From positions 93,841 through 157,840 of the forward strand of contig NZ_SOBG01000006.1 of assembly GCF_004365575.1 (NCBI RefSeq): DNA of 64,000 nt, written 5' to 3'. Below, piece after piece: positions 19,232-27,387 of this stretch. Within the stretch, counting starts at the first letter, position 1. Each line of letters starts with the position of its first letter. The notes under the pieces are model-generated. The model did no database searches. It was not told where the DNA came from and saw nothing but the letters and a program-made list of their open reading frames with translations. A program made the position numbers and the translations under genes. This DNA comes from Hypnocyclicus thermotrophus (GTDB lineage Bacteria > Fusobacteriota > Fusobacteriia > Fusobacteriales > Fusobacteriaceae).

Positions 19232-20314
19232 CTATCTACTCCTAGCTTTTTTTACATATAAAAACATTGTAAGTAATAAAAGTAAAATATTAGGAATAAT
19301 CATCGCAATACTTGGTGCAATATTTCCTTTTTGCGATATCATATAAAAAATATTAATAAGAGTTATATATATAAAAATTATTAATATACTTATTCCAAAA
19401 CTTGCACCTTTCCCAGTTCTATTATTATTTACAGATAATATTACTCCAAGTACTGATAATATCAAAATCGAACTAGGAGTATATAACTTTTTATACATTT
19501 CAAGCTCGTATTTAATTGTTTTTTTATTTTGTTTTTTTAAATTATTAATTTTTTTTAAAAGATCACTAATACTCATGTTTTCGGGTTTTTCTATTGTTGT
19601 ATTAAAATCTCCAAAAAAAGTATTAATTGGAACTTCTTGTTTTTCAAATTTTCCTTTTAAAGATATTTTCCCATCACTGCTCACTTTATAAAAGGTTGCA
19701 TTTTTTAAATACATTTTAGAATTTTCCCATTTTGCTTTTTTTGCCAAAATTACTTGTGGATAAATAGTATCTATTTCTTTTTTAAATATAACCAAACTAT
19801 CTGCAACTGTTCCTTCTGGTTCTAAATGATTTATATAAACATTATAATCATTTATTCCAGTAACAAATATTTTTTCTTCTAACTGCACCGAAGGTTTTGT
19901 ATAAGCAATTTTTCTAGATATCTTTATAAGTTTTTCACCAGAACGCGGTATTACACTCTGATATAAAAAATATACAAAACACATAATAATAAAAGATAAA
20001 GTAAATGTCGGTCTTATTATTTTTTTTAAACTAATTCCAATTGATTCCATTGCTATTATTTCACTTGTTGTTGATAAAGAACTAAACGTTATCATTATAC
20101 CTAAAAAAACGCCCATAGGTATAGTTTCTGCAAAAATAGGTGGTAACGTATAAGATAAAAGTTCCAGTACATCTAGTACTGGCACACTTTTAACTAATAT
20201 ATTTTCCATCATGCTTACTAAAATATCTATTAAAAAAATAAAAGTAAACAAACTGATTCCAAAAATGATTGGTAATGTAAGCTCTTTATATATGTATTTA
20301 TTAATTAGCTTCAT
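19232..20314 (-). CDS. lptF: LPS export permease LptF (YjgP/YjgQ family)
   Basis: Partner of the next gene product in the LptB2FG transporter. It starts MKLINKYIYKELTLPIIFGI, the usual LptF opening, with six predicted helices and a central periplasmic domain containing the LKNATFYKVSSDGKISLKGK strand-rich part. 360 aa is normal. Its partners lptB, lptC/A-like and lptD are elsewhere in the window (30.1-34.0 and 41.6-45.0 kb). Confidence 0.84.
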   Translation of the reverse strand: MKLINKYIYKELTLPIIFGISLFTFIFLIDILVSMMENILVKSVPVLDVLELLSYTLPPIFAETIPMGVFLGIMITFSSLSTTSEIIAMESIGISLKKIIRPTFTLSFIIMCFVYFLYQSVIPRSGEKLIKISRKIAYTKPSVQLEEKIFVTGINDYNVYINHLEPEGTVADSLVIFKKEIDTIYPQVILAKKAKWENSKMYLKNATFYKVSSDGKISLKGKFEKQEVPINTFFGDFNTTIEKPENMSISDLLKKINNLKKQNKKTIKYELEMYKKLYTPSSILILSVLGVILSVNNNRTGKGASFGISILIIFIYITLINIFYMISQKGNIAPSIAMIIPNILLLLLTMFLYVKKARSR

Positions 20315-20317
20315 TTT

Positions 20318-20869
20318 TTATTTTCCCCTTTTATCAAGTGCTTCTTTCAATACTTTTTTTATCTCTTTTTCATCTGTATATTTTTTTATTGTGTCTGATA
20401 TATCTTTTGGTATCATTGGTAAAATAACATTTTGTGCTTTTATATATATTTTTGCTATTTTACTATCATCTAATTGTTTTTCTAAATTTTCTTGATATTT
20501 TGCTACAAATGTAATTATAAATAATAAAAATACTGATACAATTACTCCTTTTATAATTCCAAGTATCATTCCTAATACTTTATCCAAACTCCCACTAACA
20601 CTTTTAGTTATAACAAATCTAAATAATTTTAATATAAATCCAAATACTATATATACTGCTATAAAAAGTAAAGTATATATAATAGTATTAGCTATTCCCT
20701 TGTCAACACTAACATTAAGTTTTGAATATACAATAGGTGTTAGTTGTTTTGATATTACTATATTTAATCCCAAAAAAAATATCGATAATATCTCATAAAT
20801 AATCCCTTTTTTGAAACTAAGTAATGCAAAAATCAATAAAATAACAATAAATAATAGATCTAAATACAT
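20318..20869 (-). CDS. CvpA-family membrane protein
   Basis: A 183-aa protein with four hydrophobic helices: LFIVILLIFALLSFKKGIIY at the start, then ILSIFFLGLNIVI, TIIYTLLFIAVYIVFGFIL and LGMILGIIKGVIVSVFLLF. The GLDKVLGMILGIIKG-like turn (SGSLDKVLG) is the CvpA signature. The role of the family is poorly defined, with links to envelope integrity. It lies 3 nt upstream of lptF, within the envelope operon. Confidence 0.8.
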   Translation of the reverse strand: MYLDLLFIVILLIFALLSFKKGIIYEILSIFFLGLNIVISKQLTPIVYSKLNVSVDKGIANTIIYTLLFIAVYIVFGFILKLFRFVITKSVSGSLDKVLGMILGIIKGVIVSVFLLFIITFVAKYQENLEKQLDDSKIAKIYIKAQNVILPMIPKDISDTIKKYTDEKEIKKVLKEALDKRGK

Positions 20870-20879
20870 ATACGCCTCC

Positions 20880-22064
20880 CTATTTTTTATATACTCTTAC
20901 CCACAAACATTTTAAATATAAAGTTTCTGGTATATGAAGAATCCATGGATGATCGTTTGGTTGATAATTTACTCCCAACACCTCTAATATTTGTTCATTT
21001 TCTGATGCCGCCATTCTACTCGTTTCTATTAAGTCTTGTAAAGTAATATTATATGCACATGTTATTATCCCTACTATACCTCCATTTTTTATAATTTTAA
21101 AACTATCTAAACATAAGTTGTAAAAAAACTCTCTTCCTTTTTTTCTTTCTGTTTTCTTTTTTATAAGAGATGGGGGATCTAATGTAATTACATCATATTG
21201 TTCTCCACTTTTTACAATATCTTTTAAAACTTCAAATGCATCTCCTTCAATAGTTTTAAATTCATTTTTAAATTTATTTAAATTATAATTTTCATGACAT
21301 AACTTCAATGCATATTTATCTTTATCTATTGCTACTACTTTTTGACATCCTTCTTTTAAAGCTGCAATAGAAAATCCACCACTAGATGAAAAAACATCTA
21401 AAAATTTAGTTTCTTTATTTAAATATCTTCTTATAAATTTTCTTGATTCTCTTTGATCTAAGAAAAATCCTGTTTTTTGACCATTTATTATATCTACTAT
21501 ATATCTCAAATCATTGTCTTCCATTATAATTTTATCTGGTATTTCTCCATAAATAATTCCTGTTTGCTCACCAACACCTTCAATTACTCTATTTTCTACA
21601 TCTGATCGTTCATAAATTCCTTTAGGTTTTACTATTTCTAAAATAGCTTTTATTATAATATCTTTATATTTTTCTATTCCTTCATTTCTAAATTGAACTG
21701 ATAAATAACCATCAAAATCATCAGCTATGAATCCTGGAATTCCATCTGCTTCTGCAAAAAATATTCTTTTTGAATTTGTTTCTTTTTTTAAATATGTTCT
21801 TTTTTTATATGCTTCTTTAATTTTTTTATAAAAAAATTCATAATTTATATCTTCATCTTTTGTTGTTAATACTCTAACTAAAATATTTGTATTGTTGTTA
21901 ATATATCCTTTCCCTATAAAATTTAATTTCTCATCACATACATTAACTATATCACCAATATTATATTTCCCCATTACTGCTTTTACTTCATCTTTAAATA
22001 CATTTGGATAAAAATTTTTAATTTTTTTATCTTTATTTTTATTTAGTATTACTCTTGTAGCCAT
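20880..22064 (-). CDS. class I rRNA (cytosine-5) methyltransferase, RlmI-like
   Basis: Uses SAM to methylate 23S rRNA. The 394-aa protein has an N-terminal PUA domain (about residues 1-75), an RlmI-type central part with RNEGIEKYKD and GFFLDQRESR, then the Rossmann SAM site FLDVFSSSGGFSIAALKEG and the catalytic DPPSLIKKK. All match the YccW/RlmI family. Which cytosine it modifies is inferred from family only. Confidence 0.88.
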   Translation of the reverse strand: MATRVILNKNKDKKIKNFYPNVFKDEVKAVMGKYNIGDIVNVCDEKLNFIGKGYINNNTNILVRVLTTKDEDINYEFFYKKIKEAYKKRTYLKKETNSKRIFFAEADGIPGFIADDFDGYLSVQFRNEGIEKYKDIIIKAILEIVKPKGIYERSDVENRVIEGVGEQTGIIYGEIPDKIIMEDNDLRYIVDIINGQKTGFFLDQRESRKFIRRYLNKETKFLDVFSSSGGFSIAALKEGCQKVVAIDKDKYALKLCHENYNLNKFKNEFKTIEGDAFEVLKDIVKSGEQYDVITLDPPSLIKKKTERKKGREFFYNLCLDSFKIIKNGGIVGIITCAYNITLQDLIETSRMAASENEQILEVLGVNYQPNDHPWILHIPETLYLKCLWVRVYKK

Positions 22065-22076
22065 TTTATTCCTTTC

Positions 22077-22922
22077 TTATCCTATTATTACCATATTATC
22101 TATTCTTACGTATTTTCCACCAAATATTCTCTGCACATTTCCTTTTAATTCTATTTTCTTATAAATACTTATTTCTCTTTTTTCTTGATTTATTATTTTC
22201 CCAAGAACAATAGTTACTTTTTCATCAGTAAACAATCCGCCTGTTGTTTTGCTAATAACTTTTCCTATTACTAAAGAGCCCGTTTTTGCTATCCCCTCAA
22301 TATCTTTTTCTAAATTAAATTCTAATATTTCTCCTACTTCTAAAGAACCGTAATTTTTAACCGTTCTTATTTCTATAACCCCTATTTCTCGTTTTAAAAA
22401 TTGACCTTTTTTAATGAAATCTTTATCTGTTATAAGTAAATATGAATATATATCATTTATTCTATCTAGCAATGCTTCTCCATTTTTTCTGTCACTATAA
22501 AGATATTCTTCTATTTTTTCTATTCTAGTTTGAAGGTCTAAATCAGAATCTCTTTCTTGAAATATATAATCTTCTAAATTGTCTACTTTTGTATTCAAAC
22601 TATAATAACTTCCATCTAAAAATACTAAATCATATAGTTTTCTTTGTCTAATTAAAATATTGTCATTACTTCTATTTCCTATTATTCTATCTTCTAGAAA
22701 TCCTATTCTTTCTTCATAACTCATTCCACTTGTTTCCATGCTTATTCCTATTACTTTTTTTTCTAAATAATTAATCCCTTGAAATTTTGAATTATCAATA
22801 GATTTTGTTTGTACTGGAGTATTATTAACAATGCCCCCTTGTTTTACTGTGTTTTGTAAAGGTACATTATTAGTACAAGCTAATATTATTAATCCTAATA
22901 CTAATAATACTATTTTTTTCAT
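22077..22922 (-). CDS. putative lipoprotein with coiled-coil and beta domain
   Basis: Not recognised. The N terminus MKKIVLLVLGLIILACTNN is a clean lipoprotein signal with Cys16 as lipidation site. Residues about 40-165 are charged and helical, with a repeated pattern of R/E-rich segments of about 25 residues (EERIGFLEDRI, VDNLEDYIFQERD, TRIEKIEEYLYSDR, DRINDIYSYLL). The C-terminal third is strand-rich (GVIEIRTVKNYGSLEVGE onward). It overlaps the next gene by 1 nt. An anchored envelope role is likely; a more specific function is not supported. Confidence 0.65.
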   Translation of the reverse strand: MKKIVLLVLGLIILACTNNVPLQNTVKQGGIVNNTPVQTKSIDNSKFQGINYLEKKVIGISMETSGMSYEERIGFLEDRIIGNRSNDNILIRQRKLYDLVFLDGSYYSLNTKVDNLEDYIFQERDSDLDLQTRIEKIEEYLYSDRKNGEALLDRINDIYSYLLITDKDFIKKGQFLKREIGVIEIRTVKNYGSLEVGEILEFNLEKDIEGIAKTGSLVIGKVISKTTGGLFTDEKVTIVLGKIINQEKREISIYKKIELKGNVQRIFGGKYVRIDNMVIIG

Positions 22923-23425
22923 TAATTTTCCTCCTCTATTATCTCTATATCATACGAATGACTAATATCTAAATCTAAACTATATACTGTAACTTTATAA
23001 TTTCCGGTTGTTATTTCCTCTTTAAAATTTGAAGTCAAATCCCATTCATATGATAATTTTAATTCGCCTCTTTGAGCCAATTTTATCTTTTTACTTCTCT
23101 CTCTTTTAATATCTAATATATCACTTTTATATATAACTTTATTATCTTTTTCTACTATAATATTAAATATATTTTTTCTATTTATTTCTATAATTTTATC
23201 TTTTCTAGTAGTATTTTGTATCGTTAAATTAATTATCATAAAATTATTTTGATTAAGTTTTTTATTTCTTATTGTAGAAACTATCTTTAAACCATTTTTT
23301 TTAGTTGTATAAGAATATTTATGAACCGAAAAATAACTTTTTAAAAATATAAACATAAACACTATAACAATTATATCTAAAAAAGTTATTAATCTTGAAG
23401 AAATTTTTAATTTTTGAAATATCAT
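22922..23425 (-). CDS. single-pass membrane protein with BsuPI-like beta domain
   Basis: One N-terminal helix (LITFLDIIVIVFMFIFLKSY) anchors a 130-residue beta-rich domain outside the cytoplasm. The pattern FMIINLTIQNTT, then LSYEWDLTSNF and TTGNYKVTVYSLD resembles the Ig-like BsuPI fold (strand, Trp-Asp pair, G-Y strand). That match is from motif style and is not certain. It overlaps alr by 4 nt and the lipoprotein gene by 1 nt, so the three are translationally coupled. Confidence 0.6.
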   Translation of the reverse strand: MIFQKLKISSRLITFLDIIVIVFMFIFLKSYFSVHKYSYTTKKNGLKIVSTIRNKKLNQNNFMIINLTIQNTTRKDKIIEINRKNIFNIIVEKDNKVIYKSDILDIKRERSKKIKLAQRGELKLSYEWDLTSNFKEEITTGNYKVTVYSLDLDISHSYDIEIIEEEN

Positions 23426-24483
23426 AAATATACCCTCTTTACTCTTTTAGTCAGAGATGTTAATAATTCATATGGTATTGTATCTATCATACTAGCTAAT
23501 TCACTTATATTCTCATCATATATTATTACTTCATCTCCTAATTTTACTTTATCTACTATTGAACTGTCTATACTTACCATAAATTGATCCATACATACTA
23601 GTCCAACTATTTTACATTTTACATTATGTATCTTTACATAACCTTTATTTGAAAAAGCTCTTTTTACTCCATCAGCATATCCTGCTGAAATAGTAGCAAT
23701 TACTTCTCCCTCTTTTGCAAGATATTTTTTCATATAAGATATATATCTAGGTTTATCTATTTTTTTTAAATGAACTATTCTAGATTTAAATTTTAATACA
23801 TTTCTTAAATCCAACTCTTTTTTTGTTGTATTTATCCCATAAAGTGCTATTCCTGGTCTTATTAAATTGCTATTTGTTTTATCTAAATAATTAATTATCC
23901 CAGCACTATTTGATATATGTTTATATTTTACTTCTATATTATGTGTTAATTTTTCAAATTCTCTTAATTGATTAATTGTATATTTTTTTTCTTCTTCAAC
24001 ATCTGCAACAGAAAAATGAGAATATATTCCTTCTATTTTAGCTATTTTATTATTTTTTATATAATTATACGCTTTTAAAAACTCTTCTGAAAAAAAACCT
24101 CTTCTTCCCATGCCTGTATCTATTGCTATATGTATTCTAGGATAAATTTTATATTTTTCTATATTTTTTATATTTTCAAAAGACGCTACTGTTATAATTA
24201 TATTATATTTTATAATATCGTCATATTCATCACTTAGTACACAGCCCAATATCAAAATATCATCTTTTATTCCATTTTTTCTAAGTTCAATAGCTTCATC
24301 TACAGAAGCAACTCCAAATATTTTTATCCCATTTTTCTTTAAAATTTTAGATATTTCTATTGCACCATGTCCATATGCATCAGCTTTTAATATCCCTAAT
24401 ATATCATGATTATTTGAAATGTTTTTAATTATATTAATATTGTGCTCTAAATTTTTAATATTTATTTCAGCCCAAGCTCTCAT
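23422..24483 (-). CDS. alr: alanine racemase
   Basis: PLP enzyme that makes D-alanine for peptidoglycan. The PLP-binding Lys is in ILKADAYGHGA, the second catalytic Tyr in SAGYADGV, and the VCMDQFMV motif is present. From MRAWAEINIKNL at 24483 (GAGGG upstream) the protein is 353 aa, the usual length. The frame stays open for 24 more codons upstream, but that part lies inside the long inverted repeat 24511-24556 and its products have no family similarity in style. Confidence 0.93.
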   Translation of the reverse strand: MRAWAEINIKNLEHNINIIKNISNNHDILGILKADAYGHGAIEISKILKKNGIKIFGVASVDEAIELRKNGIKDDILILGCVLSDEYDDIIKYNIIITVASFENIKNIEKYKIYPRIHIAIDTGMGRRGFFSEEFLKAYNYIKNNKIAKIEGIYSHFSVADVEEEKKYTINQLREFEKLTHNIEVKYKHISNSAGIINYLDKTNSNLIRPGIALYGINTTKKELDLRNVLKFKSRIVHLKKIDKPRYISYMKKYLAKEGEVIATISAGYADGVKRAFSNKGYVKIHNVKCKIVGLVCMDQFMVSIDSSIVDKVKLGDEVIIYDENISELASMIDTIPYELLTSLTKRVKRVYL

Positions 24484-24510
24484 ACTTTGCGTCCCTCTTT
24501 CTATGTTTAT

Positions 24511-24556
24511 CTTGCTTTTTAGTATGTTTTTTTCTAAAAACATACTAAAAAGCAAG
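24511..24556 (-). repeat. 21-bp perfect inverted repeat upstream of alr
   Basis: Arms 24511-24531 and 24536-24556 (21 bp each, CTTGCTTTTTAGTATG...) are perfectly complementary around a 4-nt loop. The distal CTTGC/GCAAG end is shared with the terminator 24547-24575, so the two hairpins exclude each other in the transcript. It may shield the alr leader or be the relic of a small element. Confidence 0.8.
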
Positions 24557-24575
24557 CGAGAGAAAACCCTCTTGC
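24547..24575 (-). terminator. terminator after the wHTH gene
   Basis: On the transcribed strand GCAAG(A)GGG pairs with CTC(G)CTTGC, followed by TTTTT (24551-24547). Moderately stable. Confidence 0.6.
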
Positions 24576-24581
24576 CTGCTT

Positions 24582-24788
24582 TTATTTTAAGTAAAATTTA
24601 ATTCCTCTTCCAATTTTTTCATAAGTCAATTTATCTTCTTTTATAAGCCAACCAAGTGCTAATAAAATTTCATCTCTTTTAAGCTTTGTTTCTTTTTCTA
24701 ATTCAACAATACTTTGTTTTGGTTTATCTGCTAATGTTTTCCATATTATCCCTGCATTATTTCCTATCATTTCAAATGAATACTTCAA
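24582..24788 (-). CDS. small winged-helix protein (DUF2582-like)
   Basis: A 68-aa protein made almost entirely of one winged helix: NNAGIIWKTLADKPKQSIVE, ETKLKRDEILLALGWLIKE as recognition helix, then the wing KLTYEKIGRGIKFYLK. This matches the small DUF2582 family in length and layout. It may be a DNA-binding regulator, but the target is unknown. It follows secF by 22 nt and is followed by a terminator. Confidence 0.8.
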   Translation of the reverse strand: MKYSFEMIGNNAGIIWKTLADKPKQSIVELEKETKLKRDEILLALGWLIKEDKLTYEKIGRGIKFYLK

Positions 24789-24810
24789 TATAATCCCTCC
24801 CTTTTTCTTG

Positions 24811-25692
24811 TTAAACTTTTATTTTTTTATTTTTTTCAAATAAATATACAAGTGGACTAGCTACAAAAATAGACGAATATGTTCCTGAAACTATTCCTAT
24901 TAACAATGTCGTAATAAATGTTTGTAAGCTTGCTCCTCCAAATAAAAGAATTGCAACTACTGCTAAAAAAGTAGTTAATGATGTATTTATTGATCTTACT
25001 ATTACATCATTTATACTTTCATCTATTATCTCTCCTAAATTTCTTGCTTTATTTCTTCTATATACTTCTCTTATTCTATCAAATACAACTATTGTATCAT
25101 TTATAGAATATCCCAATATTGTAAGAACTGCAGCTATAAATGGTGTATTTACTTCATAACCTAAAAGTGCTATCCCACCTATTGCTATTATTACATCATG
25201 TAATAACGCTATTATCGCTGCAATAGCAAAAATAAACTCAAATCTAATAGTGATGTATATAACTATTAAAATTGCTCCTATTATAAGTGCTGATATTGCA
25301 CTTGTTTTTAATTCTTTTCCTATAGTTGCTCCTACTTTATCTACTTTTAATAAGTCAAATTTTGAATATTTTTCCTCTAATTTTTTTAATAAAGTACCTG
25401 TCTCTTCTTCTGTTAATTCAGGTACTCTTATTATAACAGAATTATCATCAGCAATTTGAACTTTTCTACTAGTTGAAGCTACTTGAGATATTTCATTTGA
25501 AATTTCATCAAATACATTATTAAGTGTTTTTAAATCTGCTTGTTTTTCAAATTTTACTTGTACTAAACTTCCACCAGTAAAATCTATTCCTAAATTCAAT
25601 CCTTTTATTATACCTATTAATGATACTACTATTAAAAATGCTGAAAAACCTAACCATATTTTTGTTTTGTTAATAATTTCTAGTCTTTTCAA
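24811..25692 (-). CDS. secF: protein-export membrane protein SecF
   Basis: Helps the Sec translocon with the proton-motive-force-driven late step. The 293-aa protein has six helices, GLNLGIDFTGGSLVQV at the start, and the conserved LGYSINDTIVVFDRIRE, ESINDVIVRSINTSLTT and FGG...F segments. secD is 2 nt upstream (stop 25695), so the two are coupled. Confidence 0.95.
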   Translation of the reverse strand: MKRLEIINKTKIWLGFSAFLIVVSLIGIIKGLNLGIDFTGGSLVQVKFEKQADLKTLNNVFDEISNEISQVASTSRKVQIADDNSVIIRVPELTEEETGTLLKKLEEKYSKFDLLKVDKVGATIGKELKTSAISALIIGAILIVIYITIRFEFIFAIAAIIALLHDVIIAIGGIALLGYEVNTPFIAAVLTILGYSINDTIVVFDRIREVYRRNKARNLGEIIDESINDVIVRSINTSLTTFLAVVAILLFGGASLQTFITTLLIGIVSGTYSSIFVASPLVYLFEKNKKIKV

Positions 25693-25694
25693 TT

Positions 25695-26915
25695 TTATTT
25701 CCCCCTAACACCAAAGAATTTCGGATTTTTTATATCAGTATAAAGAACAAGTGTTTTTAACATAAATCTAGTCGCTGTAATAGCTGTAAACATTGAAGCA
25801 AGTATCCCTATTGTTAATGTAACTGCAAAACCTTTTACAGGCCCTGTTCCTAGAGAAAATAAAATTGCTGTAATTATAAGAGTAGTAATATTTCCATCTA
25901 AAATTGCAGAATATGCTTTTTTAAATCCATTTTCTACACTTTTTAAAATTGAATTTCCTCCTCTTAATTCTTCTTTTATTCTTTCAAATATTATTACATT
26001 TGCATCTACTGCCATTCCTAATGTTAATATAAGTCCAGCTATTCCAGGTAATGTAAGTGTTGCTTCAAAATAATTTAGCGTTCCAAATATGATAATTCCA
26101 CAAATTGTAAGAGCTACATCTGCTATAAGTCCTGGTAATTTATAGAAAATTGCCATAAACGCCATTACTAATACTATTGCAATTATTCCCGCTTGTTTAC
26201 TTTGAGCAATTGATTCATCACCTAAAGTTGCTCCTACTGTTCTTGTTTCAAGTATTTCTGCTTTTACAGGTAATGCTCCTGCATTAAGTAAAGTTTTTAA
26301 ACTTTTTGCTTCTTCTATTGTATATCCTCCTGAAATAGTCCCTTTCCCTCCAGGAATTTCACTTTTAATTGTTGGTGATGTTTGAACTTCACCATCAAGA
26401 GTAATAGCTAATTGTCTTCCTATATTATTTCTAGTTAATTCTGCAAATTTCTTAGCTCCTTCTATTGTTAACTCAAATACTATTTGAGGTCTTCCAAAAT
26501 TATCATAACTTATGTCTGCTTGTTTTAAATCTTTCCCATTTACTCCTGTTTCTGTTAATGAACCATCTGATTCTACTAATTTAAATTCTAAAAACGCTGT
26601 TTTCCCTATTGTTTCCACTGCTTTTTGAGTATCTTTAATACCAGGTAATTCTATTATAACTCTTTTATCACCTGTTTTTTGAACTACTGCTTCTGATACT
26701 CCAAATCCATTTACCCTTCTCTCTAAAACTTCTATTAATCTGTCCATATCATTTGAAGTTATAGTTCCTCCATCTTCAGCAACTGCTTCCATTACTACAT
26801 ATACGCCACCTTTTAAATCTAGTCCCATTTTTATAGGTTTTTTAAAAGCAAAATATGCTGCACCTAACAGAACTATTAAAATAATAACAAAATCAAATAC
26901 TAAATTCTTTTTCAT
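25695..26915 (-). CDS. secD: protein translocase subunit SecD
   Basis: Partner of SecF. The 406-aa protein has an N-terminal helix, GLDLKGGVYVVMEA, the P1 head domain (about 60-235) with ERRVNGFGVSEAVVQ, and six C-terminal helices with GLILTLGMAVDANVIIFERIKEE. The compact length is normal outside the enterobacteria. Confidence 0.95.
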   Translation of the reverse strand: MKKNLVFDFVIILIVLLGAAYFAFKKPIKMGLDLKGGVYVVMEAVAEDGGTITSNDMDRLIEVLERRVNGFGVSEAVVQKTGDKRVIIELPGIKDTQKAVETIGKTAFLEFKLVESDGSLTETGVNGKDLKQADISYDNFGRPQIVFELTIEGAKKFAELTRNNIGRQLAITLDGEVQTSPTIKSEIPGGKGTISGGYTIEEAKSLKTLLNAGALPVKAEILETRTVGATLGDESIAQSKQAGIIAIVLVMAFMAIFYKLPGLIADVALTICGIIIFGTLNYFEATLTLPGIAGLILTLGMAVDANVIIFERIKEELRGGNSILKSVENGFKKAYSAILDGNITTLIITAILFSLGTGPVKGFAVTLTIGILASMFTAITATRFMLKTLVLYTDIKNPKFFGVRGK

Positions 26916-26945
26916 GCTTGCCTCCTAATTGTATTATAATAAAAT

Positions 26946-27365
26946 TTATTTTTTACTATCTAAAAATGTTTGCAAAATAATAGCTGCAGCTACTTTATCT
27001 ACAACTTTTCTTTTTTCTATTGCACCCTTTTTATTCATAGCCGTGAGTGCTTTATCAGCACTCACTGTTGAATATCTCTCATCTATCTCTATTATTTCTA
27101 ACCCTTTTATTTCTTTTAGTAATTTTGAAATAAATAATCTCACTTTTTCAGCTTGTCTTTTTTCACTTCCATCTAAACTCTTAGGTATCCCAACAACTAT
27201 AGATGAAATATTTTCTTTTGTTAATATCTCTTTTATTCTTTTAATTGCTTTTGTTTTTCTTCTGTCTATTACTTCATATGGTGTAGCTGTAATTCCTAAA
27301 ATATCTGATTTCGCTACCCCTATTCTTACATCTCCTATATCAAGAGATAAATATTTTTTATACAT
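26946..27365 (-). CDS. ruvX: Holliday junction resolvase-like RuvX/YqgF
   Basis: A 139-aa RNase H-fold nuclease, probably for pre-16S rRNA 5'-end maturation. LSLDIGDVRIGVAKSD starts the fold, followed by VVGIPKSLDGSEKRQAEKVR and DERYSTVSAD, which carry the acidic active-site residues. It lies between alaS and secD in the same order as in many bacteria. Confidence 0.92.
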   Translation of the reverse strand: MYKKYLSLDIGDVRIGVAKSDILGITATPYEVIDRRKTKAIKRIKEILTKENISSIVVGIPKSLDGSEKRQAEKVRLFISKLLKEIKGLEIIEIDERYSTVSADKALTAMNKKGAIEKRKVVDKVAAAIILQTFLDSKK

Positions 27366-27387
27366 TTTTTATCCCTTCTCTTAATTT

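Noticed and set aside
24484..24555. N-terminal extension of alanine racemase
   Set aside because: The additional 24 codons come from the inverted-repeat sequence and are not part of the family; MRAWAEI is the usual start.
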